A DNA stretch of 60,047 nucleotides, from contig NZ_CACSJO010000028.1 in the NCBI RefSeq assembly GCF_902706195.1, forward strand, positions 1 through 60,047, read 5' to 3'. Below are positions 44,257 through 52,637 of this stretch, piece after piece. Every line of letters begins with the position of its first letter. Position 1 is the stretch's first letter. This stretch comes from Novosphingobium sp. 18050. GTDB taxonomy: Bacteria > Pseudomonadota > Alphaproteobacteria > Sphingomonadales > Sphingomonadaceae. The position numbers and the translations under genes are program-made. The notes below the pieces were generated by a model. That model saw nothing but the letters and a program-made list of their open reading frames with translations, searched no databases and had not been told where the DNA came from.

Positions 44257-45319
44257 CCCTTTGCGCCAGACCATCGCCATCCTCTATCAGGCGATAGAGC
44301 CGCCGGTGATCGACGGCGCCCGCAAGGAAGCCAAGCCCGGCGGCTATTCCGACAGCGGCGCCGACATGGGCGTCGCGCTGCGCTCCGCAGGCTGCACGGT
44401 GGCGACGCCGGTGGCCGATCCGGATCCCACACAGGTTTTCGACTGGGTCTGGCCCGACACGGCAGAGGGCATCGCCGCCGCGCTCGCGGCTGGTGCCACG
44501 GTGCTCTGGGCCAATACGGTAGTCTTCGCAGGGCACCCCATCGAGGCCGCCAGCCACCGCGCCTGGATCGTCGGCCCGGACCCGCAGGCGATGCAGGCCA
44601 TCGACGACAAGCGGGCGACCAACGCCCGGCTCCTCGCAGCAGGCCTCCCCGTGGCCCCGTCATGGCTGATCGACGGGGATGCACCAGACCTCGACGCCGA
44701 GATCGCGCCGTTTGCGACAAACCTGCCCTTGGTGGTCAAGCCCCTGCGCGGGCGCGGAAGCCAGGGTGTGGGCGTCGCCCGCGATTTCGACCATCTCGCA
44801 GCCCAGGTCGCCGCACTGGCCGCCAGCCGCCGCTTCGGCCCGGCGATCATGCTGGAGCAGTTCCTGCCGGGGGAGGAAATCACCATCACCGTCATGCCCG
44901 CCGCCGCGCGGCCCGGCGAAACCGCACCGTTCGCGCTGCCGCCCGTGCGCCGGTTCGATCAGGTGGACGACGTTGCGCCCTATAACGGCGATGTCCCGGT
45001 CAGCCACAACAGCGCGGTGATGACGCCCGCCGAATGCGCGGCACCCGCCATCGCCGCCGTAACCGCAGCCTGCGAGGCCGCCGCCGCGCTGCTGGAAATC
45101 CGCAGCCCCATGCGGATCGACTGCCGCGCCGATGCGGAGGGCCGGTTCTTCCTTTTCGACGTCAACGCCAAGCCCAACCTCACCGGCGCCGGCCGACCGG
45201 GTCGCGCTGACGAGGATAGCCTTTCCACCCTTGCCGCCGCCGCGTTAGGTTGGCGCTACCCAGACTTTCTCGTCGCCGCGCTCAGCGCTGCATGGACCAA
45301 CAAGGAAGACCCCGCATGA
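44243..45319 (+). CDS. ATP-grasp ligase (D-Ala-D-Ala ligase-like)
   Basis: A 358-residue cytoplasmic ATP-grasp enzyme. LPLVVKPLRGRGSQGVGV binds ATP phosphates, MLEQFLPGEEITITV follows the adenine-binding linker, and FLFDVNAKPNLTG holds the Mg2+-binding acidic and Asn residues. The fold joins a carboxylate to an amine via an acyl phosphate. It is not an ordinary Ddl by its N-terminal half. In an operon for tricarboxylate uptake it could ligate citrate or a related acid to an amine; that is inference. It overlaps both neighbours (14 bases upstream, 4 downstream). Confidence 0.82.
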   Translation: MTLPDPLRQTIAILYQAIEPPVIDGARKEAKPGGYSDSGADMGVALRSAGCTVATPVADPDPTQVFDWVWPDTAEGIAAALAAGATVLWANTVVFAGHPIEAASHRAWIVGPDPQAMQAIDDKRATNARLLAAGLPVAPSWLIDGDAPDLDAEIAPFATNLPLVVKPLRGRGSQGVGVARDFDHLAAQVAALAASRRFGPAIMLEQFLPGEEITITVMPAAARPGETAPFALPPVRRFDQVDDVAPYNGDVPVSHNSAVMTPAECAAPAIAAVTAACEAAAALLEIRSPMRIDCRADAEGRFFLFDVNAKPNLTGAGRPGRADEDSLSTLAAAALGWRYPDFLVAALSAAWTNKEDPA

Positions 45320-45969
45320 CCGACCTGTGGCAACACATCGTTGCCGATTTCTCCAACATCGGCTCTCCCGCCGCACTGGCCGCCTTCGGGCAGGTAGTGT
45401 TGATCGACATCATGCTGGCAGCCGATAACGCCATCGTCGTGGGCGCGCTTGCGGCGGGCCTTCCGGCGACGATGCGCCGCAAGGTTATCCTGATCGGCGT
45501 GTTGGCCGCGCTGGTACTGCGCGTGATCTTCGCGCTGGTGGTCAGCCAACTGCTCCAGCTTGTCGGTCTCGTCTTCGCCGGCGGCTTGCTGCTGGTCTGG
45601 GTGGCGTGGAAGATGTGGCGCGAACTTCAGGCCGGAAACGAAGGCGAAGGCGATGTCGACGCCGTCGCCAGGTCGGCGCCGCGCAGCTTTGCCGCTGCCG
45701 CCTGGGCCGTGGCCGTTGCCGATGTCAGCATGAGCCTCGACAACGTGCTGGCCGTGGCCGGCGCCGCGCGCGATCATCCCGGCATCCTCGCTATCGGCCT
45801 GGTACTGTCCGTGGCCCTGATGGGCCTTGCCGCCAACGTCCTGGCGCGCGTGATCGAGCGTTACCGCTGGCTCGCCTATGTCGGCCTGCTGGTGATCCTC
45901 TACGTTGCGGGCAAGATGATCTGGGAAGGCCTCGTCGACCCTTCGCGCGGACTGCTGGTCCTGTTCTGA
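45316..45969 (+). CDS. TerC family integral membrane protein (YjbE-like)
   Basis: A 217-residue membrane protein with about seven helices. The paired acidic motifs of TerC, DIMLAADNAIVVG and DVSMSLDNVLAVAG, lie in the first and second halves. Several TerC proteins export Mn2+ or protect metalated exoenzymes. ATG 45316 overlaps the ATP-grasp stop; the longer upstream frame lies inside that gene and is rejected. As last member of the operon it may balance the metal that enters with citrate. Confidence 0.88.
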   Translation: MTDLWQHIVADFSNIGSPAALAAFGQVVLIDIMLAADNAIVVGALAAGLPATMRRKVILIGVLAALVLRVIFALVVSQLLQLVGLVFAGGLLLVWVAWKMWRELQAGNEGEGDVDAVARSAPRSFAAAAWAVAVADVSMSLDNVLAVAGAARDHPGILAIGLVLSVALMGLAANVLARVIERYRWLAYVGLLVILYVAGKMIWEGLVDPSRGLLVLF

Positions 45970-46080
45970 TGACGGATCCGGTCGTTGCCCTTACAAAGGG
46001 CTTCGGCCGGATGGGACAAACCGTCCGATGGGCAGGCCCCTCCGGCGTCCTTACAGGAGTGCCAGAAGAGGAGGCCTGTC

Positions 46081-46518
46081 TTGCGGATTTCGGTTTATGC
46101 GTACCTGTTGTTGCCGCTTGTCCTGGGGGCGTGCTCGGACGACAGGCATGACGAACGCATGCGCGCCGCCGGACCCAATCCGAGCGTGGAGGCGCTGCTC
46201 AAAGTCGCCGACGTCGATGCCGGCGCGCGCAAGTTTCGCACTTGTGCGGCATGTCACACGATCACGCAGGGCGCATCGGATCGCGGCGGCCCGAATCTCT
46301 ACGGCGTGTTCGGCAAGGTCCCCGGCCAGAACAGCGCGCGCTATGGCTATACGGCAGCGCTGCGGAATGCAGGCGGCATATGGGACGTGCGCAGGCTGGA
46401 TGCCTGGCTTGCCGATCCCAAAAAAGTCATTCCGGGGACGAACATGCAGTTCGCAGGGGTGCCTGACCCGCTCGATCGGGCCGACCTGATCGCATATCTG
46501 CGCAGCCAGTCGAACTGA
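46081..46518 (+). CDS. Lipoprotein c-type cytochrome (class I)
   Basis: A 145-residue monoheme cytochrome c. LLPLVLGAC is a lipobox (Cys18), so it should be anchored on the periplasmic side. Heme attaches at CAACH (55-59) and Met122 in PGTNMQFAG is the second axial ligand; GPNLYGVFGK is typical of cytochrome c2-like domains. The frame is open to 45985, but AAGAGGAGG seven bases before TTG 46081 and the signal sequence decide the start. It lies 111 bases after the TerC gene and needs the ccm genes found at 24543-29594. Confidence 0.88.
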   Translation: MRISVYAYLLLPLVLGACSDDRHDERMRAAGPNPSVEALLKVADVDAGARKFRTCAACHTITQGASDRGGPNLYGVFGKVPGQNSARYGYTAALRNAGGIWDVRRLDAWLADPKKVIPGTNMQFAGVPDPLDRADLIAYLRSQSN

Positions 46519-46658
46519 GTTCCGCTGGATAACGCTGTGCATAACTTGTGGATTGCCGTGGAAGCAGGGCGAAATCCCTGGCTGGGGCGCCAGGACCTGA
46601 AGCCAACGAAACTAAAGCCTAAGCAATTGATTCCAATGTTTGCTTTCGCAGGGGCAGG

Positions 46659-47621
46659 TTACTGCCATTCCGGCGGCAGGGGCGGTGCGAAGTCTCGTTG
46701 ACGCCAGAGCGGTTCCACAGGCTCTTCCGGTTCGGGATTCGCGAAGCCCACATAGCCGAAAAACGTAGCGATAATCCGTTCGCGGGCATCCTGGATTGCG
46801 GTGCGGCCATGCATGAAACGGGTATTGTCGAGCATCAGCACATCGCCAGCCTGCCAGTCGATGGCCACGCCGACCTGGTCACCGGCCGCCCGGATTGCCT
46901 GTAGCCATGGTTCAGGTACGGGCCTGCCATCGTCCAGCAATGGAAAATCCGGACGGCGATTGTTGAAGCGGGCGAAAAGCAGGAAATTGCCGAATGCCGG
47001 CTGATCGCTGAACATCGGGCGGTGCAGTGCCGGACGGGTGAATATCCGCACGATTTCCCCATCCAATTTGCGGAAAAAGTAGGGACAGTTCGCAGGGGGG
47101 GCCAGCAGTTGGGCATCGGTCGGTTGCGGCGTACCGAGCCAGAAATCGAGCAGCCCCGGCCAGGTCGGCTTAATATAAAGCAGCCGCCTTTCCTCAAGCC
47201 CGCGGCGCACGACTTCGGGGAGGGCGCGGACCAGTTCAATCCCGTCGCAGATCGTGGTTGCGCCGCCCGCAGATGGCGGCGACAGACAAGCGAAGAAGGC
47301 AGCATCCGGCTTCCATGGCTCGCGTGATAATTCGGGGTGGAATGAGAAAGCACCGGTGCCGCCGTCCACTGTATGAACGTTATGCGCAGGGTCCAGCGCC
47401 CGCCGTCCTGGGCTCTCGTTGATGACCGATGTTGTGCAGAACTGGCGGGCGAATCGGCCGAACCTTTCGACGTCGGTATGGAACCCGCGCAGCAGCAGCG
47501 CCCCGTGGGCCTTGTACAGCGCGACGATTCGTGCCGGATCGACGGCGAGGATATCCTTCACGTCATCGGGCTCGATCAGTATATACGGGCGGCCCAGCGC
47601 GGGCAGGCTGACTTTCGGCAT
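46659..47621 (-). CDS. TauD/TfdA family 2-oxoglutarate dioxygenase
   Basis: A 320-residue non-heme iron dioxygenase. Iron ligands are His95 and Glu97 in FSFHPELSREP (the HxE variant of HxD) and the distal His in NTRFMHGR, with the 2OG-binding Arg in the following RERIIATFFGY. GAFSFHPELSR and the DWQAGDVLMLDNTRFMHGR end are typical of TauD-like hydroxylases acting on amino acids or small acids. No signal peptide. It diverges from the sulfotransferase-like gene at 47672, 50 bases away, and begins the modification-enzyme cluster. Confidence 0.88.
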   Translation of the reverse strand: MPKVSLPALGRPYILIEPDDVKDILAVDPARIVALYKAHGALLLRGFHTDVERFGRFARQFCTTSVINESPGRRALDPAHNVHTVDGGTGAFSFHPELSREPWKPDAAFFACLSPPSAGGATTICDGIELVRALPEVVRRGLEERRLLYIKPTWPGLLDFWLGTPQPTDAQLLAPPANCPYFFRKLDGEIVRIFTRPALHRPMFSDQPAFGNFLLFARFNNRRPDFPLLDDGRPVPEPWLQAIRAAGDQVGVAIDWQAGDVLMLDNTRFMHGRTAIQDARERIIATFFGYVGFANPEPEEPVEPLWRQRDFAPPLPPEWQ

Positions 47622-47671
47622 GTTGACAACGGGTAGCCGCTGATCGGTCCTTGGGCTATACTCTATCGCAT

Positions 47672-48643
47672 ATGGCTCTTACACTCGCCGATCTCCTCGC
47701 CTCCCCGGATCATTATCTTCATTCGTTCGAGGGCGAGGTCGCAGTGTTCGTGCCGATGAGCCGCGCTGCCTATCACCGCTCCATCTTTCTGGATGGTCGG
47801 ATCTCGCCGGAAGGGGAGGGTGCGCTGCGGGTGCCGCTCGCGACGTTCCAAGACACCGTGGCGCGCGCTTCCCGAACGGGATGGGTATTTCATGTGGCTC
47901 ATTGCGGGTCGACCCTGCTCGCCCGCGCTCTCGACCAACCAGCCACCAACCTGATCCTGCGCGAGCCGCTGGCCTTGCGCCAACTGGCGCTTGCGCCTGA
48001 CCAGAGGCGCCTGGCTCTGGTCGCGGCCATGCTGGGGAAACGCTATCGGCCAGAGGCACCGACGATCGTCAAGGCGAACGTGCCGGTGAATTTCATTCTG
48101 CCGCAGCTGGTGGCGCTCGATCCAGGCGCGCCGGCAATTTTCCTGTATCTGGACTTGCGCGATTATCTCCTGGCGATCCTGCGCAGCGCCGATCATCGCG
48201 CCTGGGTGGGCCGCGTGACGCATCAGCTTGGAGGATATCTCGGCGACCTTACCGGATTGGGAATTGGTGAGTGCGCAGCGGCACTATGGTTGGCGCAGAT
48301 CCGCGCTTACGCAAATGCACTTGCTGCCCTTCCCAACGGCCGAAGTCTGAATGCCGAACGGTTTTTTGCCGATCCGCCGGCAGTGCTGGCCGCCGCTGCC
48401 GCGCATTTTTCGGTTCCGATGGACACTGCGACTGTCATGGCGGTGGCGGACGGGCCGTTATTCGCGACTTATTCCAAGAATCCGTCGCTGTCGTTCGACA
48501 ATACCGACCGGATTCGGCGGCGCGAGGAACTTCGCTCGTCGCTCGAGGAAGACATGGCCGCCGCCCAGACATGGATCGAGCGACACGGGCCGGATGCCTC
48601 GTCTACTTTGGGTAAACTGGCAGACGCGGATCTCCTTCGATGA
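47672..48643 (+). CDS. Divergent sulfotransferase-like P-loop protein (paralogue 1)
   Basis: A 323-residue cytoplasmic protein. FHVAHCGSTLLARALD (73-88) resembles the PAPS-binding loop of sulfotransferases (GxxRSGST) with the Arg-Ser replaced; LREPLAL, TIVKANVP and FLYLDLRDYLLAILR are consistent with the rest of that fold, the last as the 3'-phosphate region. It is a paralogue of the gene at 55817-56857, sharing the N-terminal and several internal motifs. Activity is uncertain. An upstream TTG (47651) is in frame; ATG 47672 has no clear Shine-Dalgarno sequence. Confidence 0.7.
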   Translation: MALTLADLLASPDHYLHSFEGEVAVFVPMSRAAYHRSIFLDGRISPEGEGALRVPLATFQDTVARASRTGWVFHVAHCGSTLLARALDQPATNLILREPLALRQLALAPDQRRLALVAAMLGKRYRPEAPTIVKANVPVNFILPQLVALDPGAPAIFLYLDLRDYLLAILRSADHRAWVGRVTHQLGGYLGDLTGLGIGECAAALWLAQIRAYANALAALPNGRSLNAERFFADPPAVLAAAAAHFSVPMDTATVMAVADGPLFATYSKNPSLSFDNTDRIRRREELRSSLEEDMAAAQTWIERHGPDASSTLGKLADADLLR

Positions 48644-48669
48644 TTGCGTGCCTTGGCTGAACTTTTGGT

Positions 48670-49212
48670 TCAGCGCAGCCGCATGCCGCGTACCGACCGC
48701 AGCCCCTCGACCGCGATAAAATAATTACCCATCGTCCCCTTTCGGATGCGGACCTTGTTGCCTGCCTTTGGGGGAAACGGCATTGGGTCGGTCGTAGTCC
48801 ACAGCGCATCGCCTTCGGCTACCCGCAGTTCGACGCGTCCATTGGCGGTGCCGCGGACGGAGGTGATCGTCGTTTCTATTTCCTTAAAATCACTCTGCTC
48901 GGCCACGCGCGCACTATTTGAATCGCCCTGATCACCGTCGAAAAGCCCGATGCGCGGCAAGGTGAAGCCGAACAGCGAGCGCCGAGCCGTTCGCACATCC
49001 TGTCGGCTGACGATCGTGACTTCTTTGTTCTTCACCGCCGCTTCGAGATCGCGCGCTGCCGCATCGAAGCAATCGGCGCGGGCCTGTGCCGCCGTGAGTG
49101 TGCGGCAATGTGCGAAGGCCTCCAGGACGACAGGCCCCGTAACCGATTCTGCCTCTGCTTCGCCAGTACAGCAGAGAACCATCAATGATGCTGCGATCGC
49201 GTGCCCCTTCAT
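48670..49212 (-). CDS. Exported hypothetical protein
   Basis: A 180-residue protein of unknown function with a signal peptide (residues 1-22, ends GEAEAES). The mature part has two cysteines (36 and 48) in a helical stretch, then TIVSRQDVRTARRSLFGFTLP and a beta-rich end (RVELRVAEGDALWTTTDP). It looks like a small periplasmic protein with an N-terminal helical pair and a C-terminal barrel. ATG 49212 is preferred to the longer frame because it places the signal peptide at the start. It converges with the sulfotransferase-like gene. Confidence 0.65.
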   Translation of the reverse strand: MKGHAIAASLMVLCCTGEAEAESVTGPVVLEAFAHCRTLTAAQARADCFDAAARDLEAAVKNKEVTIVSRQDVRTARRSLFGFTLPRIGLFDGDQGDSNSARVAEQSDFKEIETTITSVRGTANGRVELRVAEGDALWTTTDPMPFPPKAGNKVRIRKGTMGNYFIAVEGLRSVRGMRLR

Positions 49213-49491
49213 CCGAACCCCATCAATTAAAAATTTGAAACTGCATCTCGCCAAGACGTTGGCAACATCAAGCCCTGCAAACGGTTATAGTTTACTTGCC
49301 GGACGATCAAGAAGTTCGTCGAACTGTGATTAATTTGCGACATGTTACAAGTATATTTCAAAATTTTTGCGATGCTGGTTGCGGCGCGGCAAAAGCGAAT
49401 TAGCCTCACCCCATAAGCCATAGCACGGCCGAGATAAGCCGCCGCAAGGTGCATGTTCCGGGGCATTTGGATTACTACAGGGGACACGTTC
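49213..49491. promoter_or_regulatory. AT-richer divergent spacer upstream of the TonB-dependent receptor
   Basis: About 280 bases between the exported hypothetical (leftward) and the receptor gene (rightward), clearly richer in A and T than the coding DNA (ATTTCAAAATTTTTGCGATG around 49357-49376). Promoters for both genes should lie here; no operator could be assigned. Confidence 0.45.
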
Positions 49492-52400
49492 ATGTTCATT
49501 CCGTATCGTACGCGCCTGTTAAGCTCGACATTGCTGCTCAGCGCCGCTTTAGCTGCCAATCCCGCATTTGCGCAGGCCGAGGCTCCCGAGGCTCCACCCG
49601 CCGCCGAGGACAACACGAATACCATCGTCGTCACCGGTACTCTGATCCGTAATCCGAACCTGAAATCGTCAAGTCCGGTATCAGTGATTGGTCAGGAAGA
49701 GATCAGCCTTCGCCAGGTCAACAATGCCGAACAAATCCTGCGCGATCTACCTGGCGCCGTTGCCAGCATCGGCTCGGCCGTCAACAACGGCAACGGCGGT
49801 GCATCGTATGCGGATCTTCGCGGCCTCGGCAACTTCCGCAACGTCATCCTGCTGGACGGCAACCGCATCGTTCCTTCCAGCGCTGTCGGCCGCGTCGATC
49901 TCAACAACATCCCCCTCGCGCTGATCGAACGCGTCGATACGCTGACCGGCGGTGCTGCGACCACTTATGGCGCAGACGCGGTCTCGGGCGTCATCAACTT
50001 CATCACGCGGTCCGATTTTTCGGGTATCGAGGTGAACGCGTCTGAGCAGATTACCGAACAGGGCGACGGTGAGAATAACCGTATCGACATCACCATCGGT
50101 AGCAACTTCGACGATGGTAAAGGCAACGTCGTCTTTTCGGTTGGTTACCAGCATTCGGACCCCGTTTATCAGTCGGACCGCAAGTTTTCGAACAACAACT
50201 ATACTTCGACATCTGGCGGTGTCGGCGGCTCGGGGACGACCGTGCCGAGCCGTTTCACGATTGGCGGGCTAGCTGGTGAGGGCAACCCGGGCTTTGTCTC
50301 GGGCAACCGCCAGATCAATCCGACTACGGGCGCACTTGGCGCAGTAACGCCGTTCAACTTCAACCCGTACAACGTATTCCAGACACCGTTCAAACGGTTC
50401 AATATGTACGGCGCCGGCCACTACGAGGTCGCCGATAACGTCGAGATCTACACGCGCGGCTTGTTCTCCAAGAACACTGTCAGCACGATCATCGCTCCAT
50501 CGGGCATTTTCGGAACCAGCCTGGCGATCCCGTTCTCGAATCCGTACCTGCCCGCTGCGGCGCGGGCTACGTTCTGCGCCAACAATGCCACGTTCAACGC
50601 GGCGGGTGTGCGCCAGGCACAGCTGACGACGGCGCAGTGCGACGCGGCGGCGACGGCGACGGATATCAACGACCCCAACTTCCGGTACTTCACGGCAGCC
50701 ACGAACCGTCGAACTACTGAAGTCGGTCCTCGCGTCTCCGATTACACTACCCAGATCTTCGACTATCGCGCCGGGATCAAGGTGGGCATCACCGATTCGA
50801 TCGACCTCGATGTGTCAGGCGGCTACGGTGAGTCCGAGAACCAGCAGACGATCCGCAACTATGTACTCGCATCAAGGGCCGTGTCAGCGGCGTTTGCGAC
50901 GAACACCGCGACTTGCCTTGGTGGGGCGCCGGGCGGCGCTGCGATCAATGCCGGTTCGGGCTGCGTTCCGATCAACCTGTTTGGCCCCGAGGGTTCGATC
51001 AACGCGAACCAGGTCAGTTATCTGACCGCGGACAGCACGTCGACAAACCGGGCATCGCTGGCGCAGGCTCGCGCACTGCTTTCGGGCGATATCGGCGTCT
51101 CCTCCCCCTTTGCCGAAGATCCGATCGGCTTCGCGCTCGGCGGCGAGTTCCGCAAGTATAAGGCTTCGCAGGATTCTGACATTCTGTCGCAGACACCTGG
51201 CGAACTCGGCGGCTCCGGTGGCGCTTCCCCGACCTTCACCGGTGGCTATGAGGTCTATGAGGCCTATGGCGAGGTGATTGCACCGCTCATCACCGATCGG
51301 CCCTTCTTCAGGAGCCTGACGCTTGAGGGTGGCCTGCGCTATTCTTCCTACAAGGTGAAGGCAGCGGGATCGCCCAGCTACGAAACCTGGACTTACAAGG
51401 GCGCGGCAACCTGGGAACCGACCGATGGCCTGAAGCTGCGCGGCACCTATCAGCGTGCGGTTCGCGCGCCGAACATCAACGAGTTGTTCGCCCCGGTTTC
51501 GACCGCGCTCACCAATCTGTCTTACGATGCCTGCGCTGGCTCGGCTCCGCTGACGAATGCCAACCTGAGGGCGGTCTGTCTCGCCCAGGGCGCGACGGCG
51601 GCGCAGATTGGTAACATCGAGACTCCGACGGCGGCTCAGGCCAACTTCACCGGCGGCGGCAACATCAACTTGCGCCCGGAGAAGTCTGACTCGTATACGC
51701 TTGGTGTAGTGTTCCAGCCCAGCGTCGTGCCGCAACTGTCGATCACGGTCGATTACTATAATATCAAGATCGTCGATGCTATTTCGCAGCCGACGGCAGG
51801 CGATGCGTACAATCTTTGCTTCGGCGACGCCGAGGGCAGCGGCATTACCGCCGACAGTGCGACCAATCCACTTTGCACGCAAATCCGACGCAATCCGGAT
51901 TCGGGCGCTCTGGACGGTGACCCGGCGACCACGCCCGGCCTGTTCATTCTCCCAAGCAACCTGGGCCGGATCAAGACCGACGGCATCGATCTTGGCATCA
52001 ACTATCGCCGTGACCTTGGCTTCGCAAAGCTGAGCTTCAGCTTCCTGGGCAACTGGACTCACAAGTCCGAGTTCCAGGCGACGCCGGTTTCAGACGTGCG
52101 GAGCTGTGTAGGCCTTTACGGACAGAACTGCGGTTCTCCGGGTTCGGCGGGGCCGAGCTCGAGCGCCGGTTCGCTGCAACCGAAGTTTACCTGGAACCAG
52201 CGCACGACGCTGACCTTTGGCGAGGTCGACGTTTCGCTGATGTGGCGCCACATCAGCAAGATGAAGGTCGAGGATGGCGTGACGACGTTTGAGGGCACGC
52301 TTGAAGATGGTTCGCTTGCGGGCAAGGACGTAAACTTCGGACGGATCAAGGCTTACGACTATTTCGACTTGGCCGCCCGTTTTGGCGTTAGCGACAACTT

Positions 52401-52557
52401 CGACCTGACGCTCACGATGATGAACATGTTCGACAAGCAGCCGCCAATTGTTGGTGGCACCGTGGGCTCGACCACGTTCAACAGCGGCAACACTTATCCG
52501 TCGACGTATGACACCCTGGGTCGCCGTTTTGCGGTGGGCGCTCGCCTGAAGTTCTGA
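49492..52557 (+). CDS. TonB-dependent outer-membrane receptor
   Basis: A 1021-residue receptor. The signal peptide ends at NPAFAQ (about residue 28); TIVVTGTLIRNP is the TonB-box-like start of the mature chain, then the plug domain (NAEQILRDLPGA, YADLRGLGNFRNVILLDG, GADAVSGVINFITR) and a 22-strand-type barrel with large loops, ending in Phe (GARLKF). ATG 49492 behind AGGGGACA is chosen over 49453. The ligand is unknown. It sits among oxygenase and sulfotransferase genes, which suggests it imports what they modify or is itself modified. Confidence 0.92.
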   Translation: MFIPYRTRLLSSTLLLSAALAANPAFAQAEAPEAPPAAEDNTNTIVVTGTLIRNPNLKSSSPVSVIGQEEISLRQVNNAEQILRDLPGAVASIGSAVNNGNGGASYADLRGLGNFRNVILLDGNRIVPSSAVGRVDLNNIPLALIERVDTLTGGAATTYGADAVSGVINFITRSDFSGIEVNASEQITEQGDGENNRIDITIGSNFDDGKGNVVFSVGYQHSDPVYQSDRKFSNNNYTSTSGGVGGSGTTVPSRFTIGGLAGEGNPGFVSGNRQINPTTGALGAVTPFNFNPYNVFQTPFKRFNMYGAGHYEVADNVEIYTRGLFSKNTVSTIIAPSGIFGTSLAIPFSNPYLPAAARATFCANNATFNAAGVRQAQLTTAQCDAAATATDINDPNFRYFTAATNRRTTEVGPRVSDYTTQIFDYRAGIKVGITDSIDLDVSGGYGESENQQTIRNYVLASRAVSAAFATNTATCLGGAPGGAAINAGSGCVPINLFGPEGSINANQVSYLTADSTSTNRASLAQARALLSGDIGVSSPFAEDPIGFALGGEFRKYKASQDSDILSQTPGELGGSGGASPTFTGGYEVYEAYGEVIAPLITDRPFFRSLTLEGGLRYSSYKVKAAGSPSYETWTYKGAATWEPTDGLKLRGTYQRAVRAPNINELFAPVSTALTNLSYDACAGSAPLTNANLRAVCLAQGATAAQIGNIETPTAAQANFTGGGNINLRPEKSDSYTLGVVFQPSVVPQLSITVDYYNIKIVDAISQPTAGDAYNLCFGDAEGSGITADSATNPLCTQIRRNPDSGALDGDPATTPGLFILPSNLGRIKTDGIDLGINYRRDLGFAKLSFSFLGNWTHKSEFQATPVSDVRSCVGLYGQNCGSPGSAGPSSSAGSLQPKFTWNQRTTLTFGEVDVSLMWRHISKMKVEDGVTTFEGTLEDGSLAGKDVNFGRIKAYDYFDLAARFGVSDNFDLTLTMMNMFDKQPPIVGGTVGSTTFNSGNTYPSTYDTLGRRFAVGARLKF

Positions 52558-52579
52558 GCAAACGCTTAGAAATGGTCTG

Positions 52580-52613
52580 AAAAAGGGGTGGGCTTCGGCC
52601 TGCCCCTTTTTTT
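52580..52613 (+). terminator. Terminator after the TonB-dependent receptor
   Basis: AAAAAGGGG pairs with CCCCTTTTT across a GGC-TTCG-GCC inner stem (with a two-base mismatch), ending in seven T. It can also serve the convergent gene in the other direction because the left arm begins with a run of A. Confidence 0.9.
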
Positions 52614-52637
52614 CGTGTGAGGCCGGCGGCTGTGGCT

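Noticed and set aside
48656..48674. Seven-pair hairpin between the convergent genes at 48643 and 48670
   Set aside because: It is short, has no T-run and overlaps the end of a coding region, so I do not call it a terminator.
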